A stretch of 64,000 nucleotides of DNA from Ardenticatenaceae bacterium (GCA_020634245.1 JACKCC010000006.1:1-64000), one strand, 5' to 3'; counted from the first letter of the stretch, positions 34,563-45,089 are shown. Numbers and translations: made by a program. Notes: generated from the letters alone by a model not told the origin.

Positions 34563-34598
34563 GTGACATTCGTCCTAAAATATTATGACATTTGTCTT
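34563..34598 (-). promoter_or_regulatory. paired TGAC-N4-GTCA operator-like sites upstream of the DtxR-feo unit
   Basis: GTGAC-ATTC-GTCCT at 34563-34576 and ATGAC-ATTT-GTCTT at 34585-34598 have centres 22 bases apart, just upstream of the DtxR-like operator. The arrangement matches the pairs before hemY and hemN. Confidence 0.55.
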
Positions 34599-34646
34599 TG
34601 TTGGGGGTAAAAGGAAGGTGATCTGAAGGGGATTATACGTCATTTT

Positions 34647-34679
34647 GTCATGCGTCATACGTCATAATTGACGCATGAC
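34647..34679. repeat. TCATGCGTCA-type inverted repeat at the galE 3' side
   Basis: GTCATGCGTCA at 34647-34657 pairs with TGACGCATGAC at 34669-34679; overlapping ACGTCAT units extend it. The same arms recur at 41378-41412. Confidence 0.8.
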
Positions 34680-34702
34680 GCATGATTTATAAAGCTCACC
34701 GG

Positions 34703-35686
34703 TTACTTTTCGTAGCCGTTGGGATGGGCTACGTGCCAGTTCCAGGCCATTTTGATGATCGTTTCTAATGCCGGATATTGGGGTTCCCAGCCAAGATCAT
34801 GGTTGATGGTTTCGCTGCTGGCAATCAAAATGGCCGGGTCGCCGGGGCGGCGCGGTCCAATTTCATGAGGAATGGGGTGGCCGGTAACTTTGCGGGCCGT
34901 TTGGACGACTTCGAGGTTGCTGTAGCCACGGCCGTTTCCCAAATTGTACTTCCGGCTCTCCCCACCATCTAACAGAACCTTCATCGCTAAAATGTGGGCT
35001 TCAGCCAGATCGACAACATGAATATAGTCGCGAACGCAGGAGCCATCTGGCGTATCATAATCGTCGCCAAAAATGACGATTTTTTCCCGTTTGCCCAGGG
35101 CAACTTCCAATACCAGCGGAATCAGATGCGTTTCCGGATCATGATCTTCACCCCGCGTTTCAGTAGCGCCACAGGCATTGAAGTAACGCAGACAGGCATA
35201 CTTCATCCCATACAGGCCATCCATCCAGTGCAGGTAACGCTCCAGAATGTGTTTTGATTCGCCATAGGGGCTGCCGGGCACAATCCGTTCTGTCTCGGCG
35301 ATGGGTATTTGCTCTGGGTCATCAAAAAGGTTGGCAGTTGAGGACAGAATGAAGGCTTTGACGCCATGCTGGACGGCGCTTTCCAATAAATTCAATCCGT
35401 TGACGATATTGTCGCGCAAATACAAAAATGGCTTTTGGACTGATTCGCCGACGAGCGTGTAGGAAGCAAAGTGCATGATGCCATCGGGTTTGTGCTGGCT
35501 GATAGCCGCTTCAATTGCGGCTTTATCGGCCAAATCCCCTTGAATGAAGATGGCATCGGGATGAACAGCATCGATATGTCCTTGATATAAATTATCGAAT
35601 ACGACGACTTTGGCGCCATCTTTAATGAGCCGTTCAACGGCCACGCTGCCAATATAGCCTGCGCCGCCAGTGACCAAAATTTTCAT
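34703..35686 (-). CDS. galE: UDP-glucose 4-epimerase
   Basis: A 327-residue short-chain dehydrogenase-type epimerase interconverting UDP-galactose and UDP-glucose. The NAD motif GGAGYIG is at 7-13, the catalytic Tyr141-x3-Lys145 in SPYGESKHILE, then YFNACGA and the C-terminal GSCVRDYIHVVDLA and RPGDPAIL. Length and motifs are normal. It is the last gene of the galactose cluster. A small palindrome (35722-35738) lies in its leader. Confidence 0.95.
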   Translation of the reverse strand: MKILVTGGAGYIGSVAVERLIKDGAKVVVFDNLYQGHIDAVHPDAIFIQGDLADKAAIEAAISQHKPDGIMHFASYTLVGESVQKPFLYLRDNIVNGLNLLESAVQHGVKAFILSSTANLFDDPEQIPIAETERIVPGSPYGESKHILERYLHWMDGLYGMKYACLRYFNACGATETRGEDHDPETHLIPLVLEVALGKREKIVIFGDDYDTPDGSCVRDYIHVVDLAEAHILAMKVLLDGGESRKYNLGNGRGYSNLEVVQTARKVTGHPIPHEIGPRRPGDPAILIASSETINHDLGWEPQYPALETIIKMAWNWHVAHPNGYEK

Positions 35687-35721
35687 GTTTAAGTTCTCCG
35701 TTGATAATCAAAATTGAACAA

Positions 35722-35738
35722 ATGACGGTTCCCGTCAT
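35722..35738. promoter_or_regulatory. palindrome in the galE leader
   Basis: ATGACGG-TTC-CCGTCAT is perfectly symmetric with 7-base arms, 36 bases upstream of galE. It may be an operator or a short hairpin; the cognate protein is unknown. Confidence 0.4.
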
Positions 35739-35817
35739 GAAAAACGGGGCACGTCAATCATAATATCTGGAAATACTTTCACTTTGCCTATCGATTTGCC
35801 CACGAAATGGCAATGAT

Positions 35818-36960
35818 CTAGGGTTGAGTGGCCAGGGTTAGGGTTTGTTCTAACGGCTGGCCATTGCGCAAGAGTGACAGGGTGATAATCTGGCCGACTT
35901 CGGTGTTAAGTTCCAGGTATTCAGTCAGGTTGTTCCAACTGGTGATGGGTGTGCCGTTAACGGCCGTAATAATATCCCCTCCGACCAGCACCCGTTGATT
36001 GCCGATGATGATCTGATCCTGTGCGCCCTGAATACCAGCGTCGCTGGCTGGCCCTTCACGATACAATTGGGCGACCAGCACTCCTTTTTTGACAGGCAGT
36101 TGCAGCGCCTCAGCCAATCCAGGTGTGATGGAATAGCCCAGCAACCCCAGCCAGGGGTGCGGAAATGAGCCATCTTCAATGAGGACAGGTACGACCTGCT
36201 TAATTGTGTCAATGGGGATGGCAAAGCCGATACCTTCAGCGTTTTGCTGCACGGCCGTATTTACTCCAATGACCCGCCCCCGCGAATCGAGCAGCGGTCC
36301 GCCGGAGTTGCCGGGATTGATAGCGGCATCGGTTTGGATGACGTTGTAGATGTAGGTGTCGTTGTCGGTTTGTAACGGCCGTCCCAACGCACTTACCACG
36401 CCCGTCGTCAGCGTTCGATCCAGACCAAACGGGTTGCCGATGGCGATAGCTCGCTGTCCAACACGTAAATTGGCCGAGTCCCCCAATTCCAGTGGCTGGA
36501 TGGGCGGAACGTCGCCATCCACAGCCAGCACCGCCAGATCGTTGGCCGGATCTGTGCCAATCACGCGGGCCGGTAGCGTCACTTCATCGGAAAATTTCAC
36601 TTCGATACTTTCGGCGTTTTTGATGACGTGGTTGTTGGTGACAATGTGTCCTGAAGTATCGTAGACAAAGCCGGAGCCGGTGCCTTCACTGGCGCTGGGA
36701 CCAAAGAAAAAATTCATTGTGACGACTTGCGCCGTGATGTGGACGACGGAGGGGCCGACCCGGTCGTACAAATTGGTCACCAACTGTTCTTCGATGTCGA
36801 TGGGGGCCAAATCAGCCGGGGAAAGTGGTGTCGGCGTGGCCACGACGATGATGGGTTCTGATGTTGGCAGTGGAGTCGCTGTTGACTGGTTATCAGGCAT
36901 CTGCAAACAACCCGTCAACACCCCTAGAATAAGTGTGAAAGAAATAAACCATTTTTTCAT
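35818..36960 (-). CDS. HtrA/DegP-like serine protease lipoprotein with PDZ domain
   Basis: A 380-residue exported protease; start ATG 36960 directly before a lipoprotein signal (LGVLTGCLQ). After a short Pro/Thr linker comes the trypsin-like domain with the complete triad: His in GHIVTNNHVIKN, Asp in DPANDLAVLAV and Ser in AAINPGNSGGPLLD. A single C-terminal PDZ domain follows (GVLVAQLYREGPASDAGIQ, ITAVNGTPITSWNNL). Such proteins degrade or chaperone misfolded envelope proteins. Its placement between galK and galE is odd and perhaps coincidental. Confidence 0.93.
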   Translation of the reverse strand: MKKWFISFTLILGVLTGCLQMPDNQSTATPLPTSEPIIVVATPTPLSPADLAPIDIEEQLVTNLYDRVGPSVVHITAQVVTMNFFFGPSASEGTGSGFVYDTSGHIVTNNHVIKNAESIEVKFSDEVTLPARVIGTDPANDLAVLAVDGDVPPIQPLELGDSANLRVGQRAIAIGNPFGLDRTLTTGVVSALGRPLQTDNDTYIYNVIQTDAAINPGNSGGPLLDSRGRVIGVNTAVQQNAEGIGFAIPIDTIKQVVPVLIEDGSFPHPWLGLLGYSITPGLAEALQLPVKKGVLVAQLYREGPASDAGIQGAQDQIIIGNQRVLVGGDIITAVNGTPITSWNNLTEYLELNTEVGQIITLSLLRNGQPLEQTLTLATQP

Positions 36961-37014
36961 GATCGAAAATTTTACCACCAAACAATGGTTTACCAGGGTG
37001 GCTGTTATCCGGTT

Positions 37015-38154
37015 TTAATCTTGGATGACGGCCGTTCCCGCTGCCGCTGATGTGCTGAAAATTTGTGGTTTCAGGCCAGTGGCGGCTTCGTATTGGGTGG
37101 CAACAGCGGCAGCTACATCGTGCATCAAATCAGCTTGTACCAACGCCACCGCACAGCCGCCAAAACCGCCGCCAGTCATCCGCGCACCATAACAGCCGGG
37201 CTGGGCTTGCGCTGTGCGGGCCATGATGTCCAGTTCATCGTTAGTCACTTCAAAATCGTCGCGCAGGCTGGCGTGGCTTTCATTCATCAACTGGCCCAGC
37301 AGCGGTGCGTCGTTGTTTCGCATCGCTTTGACGGCGTTTAGTGTACGCAGGTTCTCGGTAACCACGTGGCGGGCGCGTTTTCGGATCGGCAGTTCCAGTT
37401 CAGTTTCATGCGCTAGAAATTCGGTGATGGAAACGTAACGTAGGGCTGAGACTTCGAAGTAGGCGGCGGCCGCTTCACACTGCTGGCGGCGTTCGTTGTA
37501 GCCCGATTCGGTGTGGCTGTGGCGCGTCATTGTGTCCATGATGAGTACGGCCGTTCCCGATGGCAGCGGAATCGGTTGAGTAGCCAAATCGCGGCAGTCG
37601 ATGAGCAGGGCGTAACCAGCCTGCCCGTTGGCCGAAATCATCTGGTCCATGATGCCCGTGTTGGCGCCCACCCATTCGTTTTCTGTTCTCTGGCCAAACC
37701 GGGCCATTTGGTTGCCGTCAAACGGGAAACCGGATACGACGGCAAAGGCGCAGCCGACGGCCATTTCCAGCGCCGCTGAGGAGGAGAGGCCAGAACCGAC
37801 GGGCACGTCGCTGGTCAGAATGCTTTCCCAGCCGGCGAGGTCGTGCCCGGAGTCCAGAAGCATTTTGGCCATGCCTTTGACATATTCGCCCCAGCCGCCG
37901 CTGTGTTGGATGTCGGCCAGGGCGAAATCGACCGGTTCGGTTTGTTCGAGAGAGGTGGCATGGATACGGCCGTCACCCCTGGGCCGCAGCGCCAGCCACA
38001 CCGCCCGGTCAATGGCCATCGGCAGGACAAAACCGTCGTTGTAATCGGTGTGCTCCCCGATGAGATTAACCCGGCCCGGCGCGCGGATGATGGTGGACGG
38101 CCGTTCGCCAAATTGCTGTTCAAATGCTTCAATCACGCGTTGCTGTAGATTCAT
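37015..38154 (-). CDS. galK: galactokinase
   Basis: A 379-residue GHMP kinase phosphorylating galactose at C1. The galactokinase signature GRVNLIGEHTDYNDGFVLPMA lies near residue 28, the ATP-binding PVGSGLSSSAALE near 120, the catalytic NTGIMDQ segment, and the C-terminal RMTGGGFGGCAVAL. Length is normal. It lies between galT and the HtrA-like gene on the same strand. Confidence 0.96.
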   Translation of the reverse strand: MNLQQRVIEAFEQQFGERPSTIIRAPGRVNLIGEHTDYNDGFVLPMAIDRAVWLALRPRGDGRIHATSLEQTEPVDFALADIQHSGGWGEYVKGMAKMLLDSGHDLAGWESILTSDVPVGSGLSSSAALEMAVGCAFAVVSGFPFDGNQMARFGQRTENEWVGANTGIMDQMISANGQAGYALLIDCRDLATQPIPLPSGTAVLIMDTMTRHSHTESGYNERRQQCEAAAAYFEVSALRYVSITEFLAHETELELPIRKRARHVVTENLRTLNAVKAMRNNDAPLLGQLMNESHASLRDDFEVTNDELDIMARTAQAQPGCYGARMTGGGFGGCAVALVQADLMHDVAAAVATQYEAATGLKPQIFSTSAAAGTAVIQD

Positions 38155-38172
38155 GTTCCCTCTTTGAATGAA

Positions 38173-38240
38173 TCCACAGATGATGCAGATTTCACAGATT
38201 TATAAGTTTCTTCATCTGCGAAATCTACGTAATCTGTGGA
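38173..38240. repeat. TCCACAGAT-type inverted repeat between galT and galK
   Basis: TCCACAGAT at 38173-38181 and ATCTGTGGA at 38232-38240 are complementary, with additional imperfect GCAGATTTC/GAAATC pairing inside. Similar phrases are widespread bacterial dispersed repeats. Confidence 0.65.
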
Positions 38241-38247
38241 TAAAACT

Positions 38248-39351
<1,104 letters not shown>

Positions 39352-39355
39352 CGGG

Positions 39356-41353
39356 TTATCCTGTAGAGTGAACGGAAATGTCACGGCCGTTTACCACCAC
39401 ACTTCTGCCATCAACCACGGCCGTTAACGGCTCGTCGGTGAAGTTCAGCAAAACCGTGTCATGGCCGCGCCGGTAGGCGAGCAGACCGGCCGGCAAGGGC
39501 GGCAGTGGTTTGAGACCAATTTGGTGGGCCAGATGGGTTAGCAAAGCGCCGGCCTGGGCTGCTGTGGGATAAAAGCCGAGGTAGAGGACACGGCCGTTGC
39601 CCACCCAGTTTTCTGTCAAAGCCGCCATTCCTGATTCGTAACGGGCCAGCACGTAAGCCGTTTCTGGTTCCAGGTTTTCTACCCAGTACGTAGCCGGACC
39701 GGTGAGATGGGGAACGGCCGTTGCCAAATCCCAGCCAATCCCGTCCGGCAAAACCTGCCAGTCAAGCACTTTAACCCCGGCCAGATCACGCAGTGTGCCC
39801 GGCAGCGGCTGGTCGGTGACTAGATTACTGGCCGTTTTGAAGCCGGAGCGAACGCCCAGCAGCAGTGTGCCGCCTTGCTCAACGTATTGCTGGAGATGGG
39901 CAGCGCGTTCGGCCGTGGCCGTGTGGGCTGTGGGCGCGATGACCAACCGGTAGGCGGACAAATCAGCTTGGCCGGAGACTAAATCGACCATGATGCCCAT
40001 TTGCTGGAGGGCGCGGTAATAAACGAACAGGTGGCGCAAGCAGTGGAAATCGCGTCGGTGCGGCTGTATTTGCAGCGCCCACAAATCGTCGTAGTCGAAC
40101 AGCAGAGCCACCGGCGCCTGGAGCGGCTCGGCAGCGATGTGGTCGAGGAGGGCGCGCTCGACCTGCATCCGGTGCAGATCGTGCCAGCCGACGTCGGGCG
40201 ACCCGTCGTGGCGCAGCAGGCCGGAATGGTACTGCTCGTGGGCGAACAAGGTGGCTCGCCAGCGGAAGAAGACGATGGTCTCGGCCCCGGCGGCCAGGGC
40301 GTGCCAGCACCACAGCCGGGGCGTGCCGCGGCGGACGCCGGCATTGACGCTGCTCCAGTTGATGTGGCCGGCCTGCTGCTCCATGACCCAGAACGGCCGT
40401 TGCTTCAGCCCGCGCATCAAATCATGAGCCATGCCTAAAATTAGCGGGTCGCCCACGTCGTAGGCATAAGCGGCGGGTGCTTCGCCGGGCGGCAGCAGCA
40501 GCGGTCCCCAGCGTTCCGGAAAACCGGTGTAGTAGGCGTCCCAGGTGACGAAATCCAGCGGTGCGGCCAGGTCGAACTGGTTCAAATCGAGGTACAGCCC
40601 CATAAAATTGTGGGTTACAAACTGGCCAGACGCTTGCGGCCGGATAATGTCAAGCTGCATTTGCTGGTAGGCGACAATCGAATCGGACGAAAAGCGGAAG
40701 TAATCTAGTTCGTGGCTGGGGTTGGCTTTGTCGATGTCGTCGCGCGGTGGGTTGATTTGTGCCCAATCGGTGTAGGTTTGCGACCAGAAAATCGTTCCCC
40801 AGGCTTCGTTGAGGGCGTCGATGCTGCCATAGCGATCTTGCAGCCAGCGGCGGAAGGCGGCGGCGCAGTTATCGCAGTAGCAGCGTCCGGTATGACCGCC
40901 GCCGAATTCATTGTCGATTTGCCAGCCAATGATACGGCCGTCGCGGACGGCTGCTGTCCGACCCCCATACCGCTCGACCATTGCCGTCACAAGGCGGCGA
41001 GAAAAATCGTGGTAGGTGGGGCTGTTGGGGCAAGTGTGGCGGCGGGTTCCGTGGTTGCGGGAACGGCCGTCTTTTTCCCAACGCAAAATATCGAGGTGGG
41101 TGCGGGTCAGCCAGGCCGGCGGGGCGGCGGTAGGCGTGCCCAGGATGATTTGCAGTCCAGCGGCGGCCAGGGTGTCAATGGCCTGGTCCAGCCAGCCCCA
41201 GTCAAACTGGCCGTCGGCCGGTTCCATTTTAGCCCAGGCAAACTCGGCAATGCGCACAATTTCCAGCCCGGCTTCGCGCATCATCCGGGCATCCACCGCC
41301 CAGCGCGATTCCGGCCAATGTTCGGGATAGTAACAAACGCCAAATTTCATCAT
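39356..41353 (-). CDS. GH42 beta-galactosidase
   Basis: A 665-residue cytoplasmic glycoside hydrolase. The TIM barrel begins with FGVCYYPEHWPESRW; the acid/base is Glu149 in GWQIDNEFGGG, and the nucleophile Glu325 lies in FWVMEQQAGHINW. The structural zinc site is Cys108 with Cys158, Cys160 and Cys163 (RCYCDNC). A trimerisation domain (~390-590) and small C-terminal beta domain follow, as in Thermus-type GH42 enzymes. It hydrolyses terminal beta-galactosides taken up by the adjacent ABC transporter and feeds galactose to GalK and GalT. galT starts 4 bases after its stop. Either of two adjacent ATG codons may be used. Confidence 0.95.
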   Translation of the reverse strand: MMKFGVCYYPEHWPESRWAVDARMMREAGLEIVRIAEFAWAKMEPADGQFDWGWLDQAIDTLAAAGLQIILGTPTAAPPAWLTRTHLDILRWEKDGRSRNHGTRRHTCPNSPTYHDFSRRLVTAMVERYGGRTAAVRDGRIIGWQIDNEFGGGHTGRCYCDNCAAAFRRWLQDRYGSIDALNEAWGTIFWSQTYTDWAQINPPRDDIDKANPSHELDYFRFSSDSIVAYQQMQLDIIRPQASGQFVTHNFMGLYLDLNQFDLAAPLDFVTWDAYYTGFPERWGPLLLPPGEAPAAYAYDVGDPLILGMAHDLMRGLKQRPFWVMEQQAGHINWSSVNAGVRRGTPRLWCWHALAAGAETIVFFRWRATLFAHEQYHSGLLRHDGSPDVGWHDLHRMQVERALLDHIAAEPLQAPVALLFDYDDLWALQIQPHRRDFHCLRHLFVYYRALQQMGIMVDLVSGQADLSAYRLVIAPTAHTATAERAAHLQQYVEQGGTLLLGVRSGFKTASNLVTDQPLPGTLRDLAGVKVLDWQVLPDGIGWDLATAVPHLTGPATYWVENLEPETAYVLARYESGMAALTENWVGNGRVLYLGFYPTAAQAGALLTHLAHQIGLKPLPPLPAGLLAYRRGHDTVLLNFTDEPLTAVVDGRSVVVNGRDISVHSTG

Positions 41354-41377
41354 TTACCTGCCATTCATGCGTCATAC

Positions 41378-41412
41378 GTCATGCGTCACGGTCTTGACGA
41401 ATGACGCATGAC
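41378..41412. repeat. TCATGCGTCA-type inverted repeat upstream of the GH42 gene
   Basis: GTCATGCGTCA at 41378-41388 is complementary to 41402-41412, preceded by ATGCGTCATACGTCAT units. The same arms occur at 34647-34679. Confidence 0.8.
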
Positions 41413-41434
41413 TAAGCAAAAAAAGTCTATAACA

Positions 41435-42952
41435 CTAACGAGCCGCTGTTTCCTGTTGACCCCAAGCACGGACAAAGCTAATGGCTTTTTGCCAACGGCC
41501 GTATCCTTCATCGCTTGTGGCGGCATCCAGTGCCGGTTCAAAGCGGGTGTGCGTGCCTGGCAGCGGCGGCAAATCGGCTTCAGATAGCCAGACATTGGTC
41601 CCTAATCCGGCCAGCAGCCCAGCCGCCCAGGCTGTCGTTTCGGCGAAGGTGGGGCGCAGAATGGGCAGGTTGAGCAGGTCGGCCTGGGTCTGGCAGGCCA
41701 GATCGCTGGCCGACACGCCACCGCCTACCAGCAGTTCGGAAACCGTCACACCGGCTTCCGTTTCGATGGTTTCCAAAATCGTCCGAATTTGGTAGCCGAT
41801 TGCTTCAAAAAAGGCGCGGGCGATGTGGCCGCGGTGGTGGCCCAGGGTCAGCCCCAGGATGGTGCCGCGGGCGTTGGGTTCAAAATTGGGTACTTCCAGG
41901 CCGGTAAACGCCGGTACGTAAACGATGTCGCCGGCATCGGGTACGCTGGCGGCCAGTTCGTCCATCTCTTCGTAGCTGTCGAACAGGCGGGCGTTGTCGC
42001 GCATCCAGCGGATGGCCGCGCCAGTGACGGTGGTGGGCGCTTCCAGGCAGTAGGTTTGCTGCTGACCCAGATGCCAGGCGTTGTAGACGTTGATTTTTTC
42101 CTGATCGGGTGCCTGATCGTCCAGAAAAACTTTGACGTAGGAGGCAGTGCCGTGGGTGCATTCCGCGGCTCCTTTGCGGCGGCAGTTGTGGCCAAAAAGG
42201 GCCGACTGCTGGTCGCCAATCATGGCCAGGACGGGCACGTCGGCGCTGCGGCCATCGGGAGCAGTGACGTGTAGCGTTCCGTAATCGTGGATGGTGGGCA
42301 CGGGTTGGGGCAGGGGGGCCAGGGGAATGCCCAGGTAATCGAGCCATTCCTGCCAGTAACAGGCGGCCCGGAAATCGTAGACGCCCATGGCCTGCACCAG
42401 CGAGGTGTCCATGGCGTGACCGGCCGGTTGGCCCAGGGCAGTCAGCAGCCAGGCGGGAGAAAGCCCGATTTGCAGGTCACCGGATTGGGCGGCTTCGCGT
42501 ACGGCCGTATCGTGTTTCATGCGCCAGGCCAGATGCAGGGAGGCCATGTAGGTGCCGGGGACGTAACCCAGGCGGCGCTGGGCTTCGCCGATAAGCGGCC
42601 AGGCGGCCAGTTCTTTGATCAGGGGCAGGGTGCGCTGGTCTTGCCAGGTGATGGCGTTGGCTAAAGGGGCGCGGGTACGGCCGTTCCAGGCAAAAGCAGT
42701 ATTGCGCTGGCCGGTGATGCCGCAGGCGGCGATCTCGTTGGGATGGATACCGGCCCGGCCCACTGCCTCGGCGACAGCTTCGGATACGCCCTGGGAAACG
42801 GCCGTTGGGTCTTGCTCCACCCAGCCCGGCTGCGGATAAATGCGTTCTAACGGCCGGTAGGCATAGCCGCAGACCGTACCATCGCAGTCTAAAATCACCG
42901 CCTTGCTGCCGCTGCTGCCTTGATCTATGCCGAGTACAAAAGAATGGGACAT
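41435..42952 (-). CDS. FGGY-family carbohydrate kinase (glycerol kinase-like)
   Basis: A 505-residue kinase starting at ATG 42952, with GGAGG in the end of the preceding gene. N-terminal GIDQGSSGSKAVILDCDG and GWVEQDP, then GITGQRNTAFAWN and NAITWQDQRT, resemble glycerol kinase more than xylulokinase; the C-terminal LLVGGGVSASDLACQTQADLL is the family ATP-site signature. The exact substrate is not certain. In this locus it may phosphorylate glycerol (from galactosylglycerol, say) or another sugar freed by the GH42 enzyme. It follows the NagD-like phosphatase by 5 bases. Confidence 0.88.
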   Translation of the reverse strand: MSHSFVLGIDQGSSGSKAVILDCDGTVCGYAYRPLERIYPQPGWVEQDPTAVSQGVSEAVAEAVGRAGIHPNEIAACGITGQRNTAFAWNGRTRAPLANAITWQDQRTLPLIKELAAWPLIGEAQRRLGYVPGTYMASLHLAWRMKHDTAVREAAQSGDLQIGLSPAWLLTALGQPAGHAMDTSLVQAMGVYDFRAACYWQEWLDYLGIPLAPLPQPVPTIHDYGTLHVTAPDGRSADVPVLAMIGDQQSALFGHNCRRKGAAECTHGTASYVKVFLDDQAPDQEKINVYNAWHLGQQQTYCLEAPTTVTGAAIRWMRDNARLFDSYEEMDELAASVPDAGDIVYVPAFTGLEVPNFEPNARGTILGLTLGHHRGHIARAFFEAIGYQIRTILETIETEAGVTVSELLVGGGVSASDLACQTQADLLNLPILRPTFAETTAWAAGLLAGLGTNVWLSEADLPPLPGTHTRFEPALDAATSDEGYGRWQKAISFVRAWGQQETAAR

Positions 42953-42957
42953 GGACG

Positions 42958-43737
42958 TTAAGCCTCCGGAAGCAAATCGGATAACTGGCGCAAAACGTAA
43001 GTCGGTTTTATTTCGCTGGCCGCCAGTGCCGCTCCATCGGTTGCCCCGGTTAGCGTCAGCGCCCCAGCCATGCCCGCCTGCAAACCCATCAATACGTCCG
43101 TTTCCAACCGGTCGCCGGTGATGACACACTGTTTCGGCGACATGGCCAGCAAGCTCAGAATCGCTTCGGCCATGTAAGCCGATGGTTTGCCGACGACAGC
43201 TTCCACTTTCGTGTTCGTACACGCTTCAATGGCGGCGATCATTGCCGCTGCATCCGGTTCGCCGCCGCCGGGGACCGGGCAGTAGCGGTCGGCGTTGGTG
43301 GCAAAAAAGCGCGCGCCGCCGCGAACCGCGTCAAAAGCGACTTGTAATTTTTGGTAGACAAAGGTGCGGTCAAAACTGGCAATCACGGCGTCTACACGCC
43401 GGGCGTCATCGGTTATTTCAAAACCGGCCCGTTCCAACTCGCTGCAAAGTGACGTTTCGCCAACGACGAACAATCTTGCTTCTGACAGCCTTCGTTTCAG
43501 AAAATCAATCATCACGTAAGAGGAGTTGATGACGTCGGTTTCCGGCGTTGGCAAGCCCAGCTTTGTCAGTTTGGCGGCGTAGGCTTCACGGGTTTTGGTT
43601 GGGTTATTAGATAGGAAGACGGTTCGTTTACCCATTTCACGCAGGCGGGTAATGGTTTCTCCGGCCGAAGGCAGGAGGGCATCCCCCAGGTAAACAGTGC
43701 CGTCCAGGTCAAAAATGTAGGCATCGTAGAATTTCAT
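42958..43737 (-). CDS. HAD-IIA family phosphatase (NagD-like)
   Basis: A 259-residue cytoplasmic phosphatase. Motif I FDLDGTVYLGDALLPSA with both Asp residues, motif II LSNNPTKTREAY, the C2 cap, and motifs III/IV VGKPSAYM and ITGDRLETDVLMGLQAGM are typical of NagD, 4-nitrophenyl-phosphatase and glycerol-3-phosphate phosphatase enzymes. Its tight coupling to the glycerol kinase-like gene suggests a sugar- or glycerol-phosphate substrate, but this is inference. Confidence 0.92.
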   Translation of the reverse strand: MKFYDAYIFDLDGTVYLGDALLPSAGETITRLREMGKRTVFLSNNPTKTREAYAAKLTKLGLPTPETDVINSSYVMIDFLKRRLSEARLFVVGETSLCSELERAGFEITDDARRVDAVIASFDRTFVYQKLQVAFDAVRGGARFFATNADRYCPVPGGGEPDAAAMIAAIEACTNTKVEAVVGKPSAYMAEAILSLLAMSPKQCVITGDRLETDVLMGLQAGMAGALTLTGATDGAALAASEIKPTYVLRQLSDLLPEA

Positions 43738-43777
43738 GCTAACAATTAAAGATTAACAATTCACAATTGGCAATTAT

Positions 43778-44995
43778 TTACCCTTTTACGCCGCTGCTGG
43801 TGGCACTTTCCACGAAGAAACGCTGGCCGAGGATGTAGATCAAAACCGGCGGCAGGACGGCAATGGCAGCTCCGGCCAAAACTAGATTAGGGCTGTCGGC
43901 GGCCCGCCCGCCCAGTACACTCAAGGCCAGGGTGAGAACGCGGTTGCTTTCGTTGCCGGAATTGATGACGACCAATGGCCAAAAGAAGCTGTTCCAGGCG
44001 TACAGAAAGGTGAAGGTGGTCAGGGAGGCCAGTGCCGGCGTGCTGGCCGGGATGAAGATGCGCCACAAAATTTGCAAGCGGGAAGCGCCGTCGATGATGG
44101 CCGCCTCTTCGATTTCTTTGGGGATGGACAGGAAGAATTGACGCATCAAAAATGTGCCATAGGCGGTGAAAATCCAGGGGATGATCAACGAGGCCAGCCG
44201 GTCTACCCAGCCAATCATGACCATAAGCTGGTATAGCGGGGTGATGAGGACGACGAAGGGAACCATGATGGTGCCCAGGTAGACGACGAATAGCTTGTCA
44301 CGGCCGGGGAATTGCAGCCGGGCAAAGGCGTAACCGCCTAAAATGGAGGTGGTGATCTGGCCCAGAACAACGCCGATGGTAACCAGCGCCGTATTGGTTA
44401 GGCTGCGGTCCATGGCGTGCAGCCGGGTAACTTCGCGATAGCTTTCGAAGGTGGCGGTTAATTCTTCGACGGGAGTGCTGGTACGCAAATTTTGCAAGAC
44501 GGTCTGGCTTAAATCGTTGGGATCGGCAAATCGACCCATAGCGGTGCGTTCGACCTGAATCATGGGAATGATTTGTCCGTCGACTTTGATGTCGAAGAGT
44601 TCTTGTTCTTCACCATTGACGATGGTGGCTTGTGGGTTGCCAACCCCTCCTGTGGGTTGCACCAGACTGACTTCACGCAGGTAGGTGATGTCTGGTTTGT
44701 CGGGGGCGGCGTAATAGGCTACCCGGACGGTGCGTTCGATCAGTACGTATTCACGCTGCTCACCGTTAACGTCCACGTAGTAAAGGGGCAGCGGTTCATC
44801 AAAGCCGGTAATTTCCATGGTGACCGGTTTGCGGGGCAGCAGCCGTGGCGGAAAGCGGTAGGTGTCTTCGACGTATTTGAAGGAGGTGAAGAGCATGACC
44901 AGGAAGGGGAAGAGCATGACGAAGGCGAAGAAGCTGAGGATGATGTATACGGCCGTGTTCCCCAAATATTTTTGTAATCGTTGTGAATTAATCAT
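43778..44995 (-). CDS. carbohydrate ABC transporter permease (MalG type)
   Basis: A 405-residue inner-membrane permease; ATG 44995 is preferred over the TTG one codon earlier. Six helices are present, with the cytoplasmic EAA loop EIEEAAIIDGASRLQILWRIFIPA that contacts the ATPase. An unusually large hydrophilic loop of ~140 residues after TM1 (residues ~45-190, with VNGEQREYVLIERTV) enlarges it compared with the ~280-residue norm and would face outside. It pairs with the MalF-type gene upstream. No ATPase gene is present in the locus, so a shared MsmK-like ATPase encoded elsewhere is implied. Confidence 0.93.
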   Translation of the reverse strand: MINSQRLQKYLGNTAVYIILSFFAFVMLFPFLVMLFTSFKYVEDTYRFPPRLLPRKPVTMEITGFDEPLPLYYVDVNGEQREYVLIERTVRVAYYAAPDKPDITYLREVSLVQPTGGVGNPQATIVNGEEQELFDIKVDGQIIPMIQVERTAMGRFADPNDLSQTVLQNLRTSTPVEELTATFESYREVTRLHAMDRSLTNTALVTIGVVLGQITTSILGGYAFARLQFPGRDKLFVVYLGTIMVPFVVLITPLYQLMVMIGWVDRLASLIIPWIFTAYGTFLMRQFFLSIPKEIEEAAIIDGASRLQILWRIFIPASTPALASLTTFTFLYAWNSFFWPLVVINSGNESNRVLTLALSVLGGRAADSPNLVLAGAAIAVLPPVLIYILGQRFFVESATSSGVKG

Positions 44996-45027
44996 CAAAA
45001 TACCCTGTTAAGAAATTTTTCGCGCAA

Positions 45028-45089
45028 ATTTTCCCGGAAATTAGAGTGTGTTCTTTCTGAAATGAAATCAAAGCAATTTCCGGGAAAAT
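45028..45089. repeat. inverted repeat of the TTCCCGGAA family (copy 2), between the permease genes
   Basis: Fifteen-base perfect arms (ATTTTCCCGGAAATT at 45028-45042, complement at 45075-45089) enclose a 32-base loop. It lies in the short gap between the two permease genes and shares the TTCCCGGAA core with 11699-11774. Confidence 0.8.
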
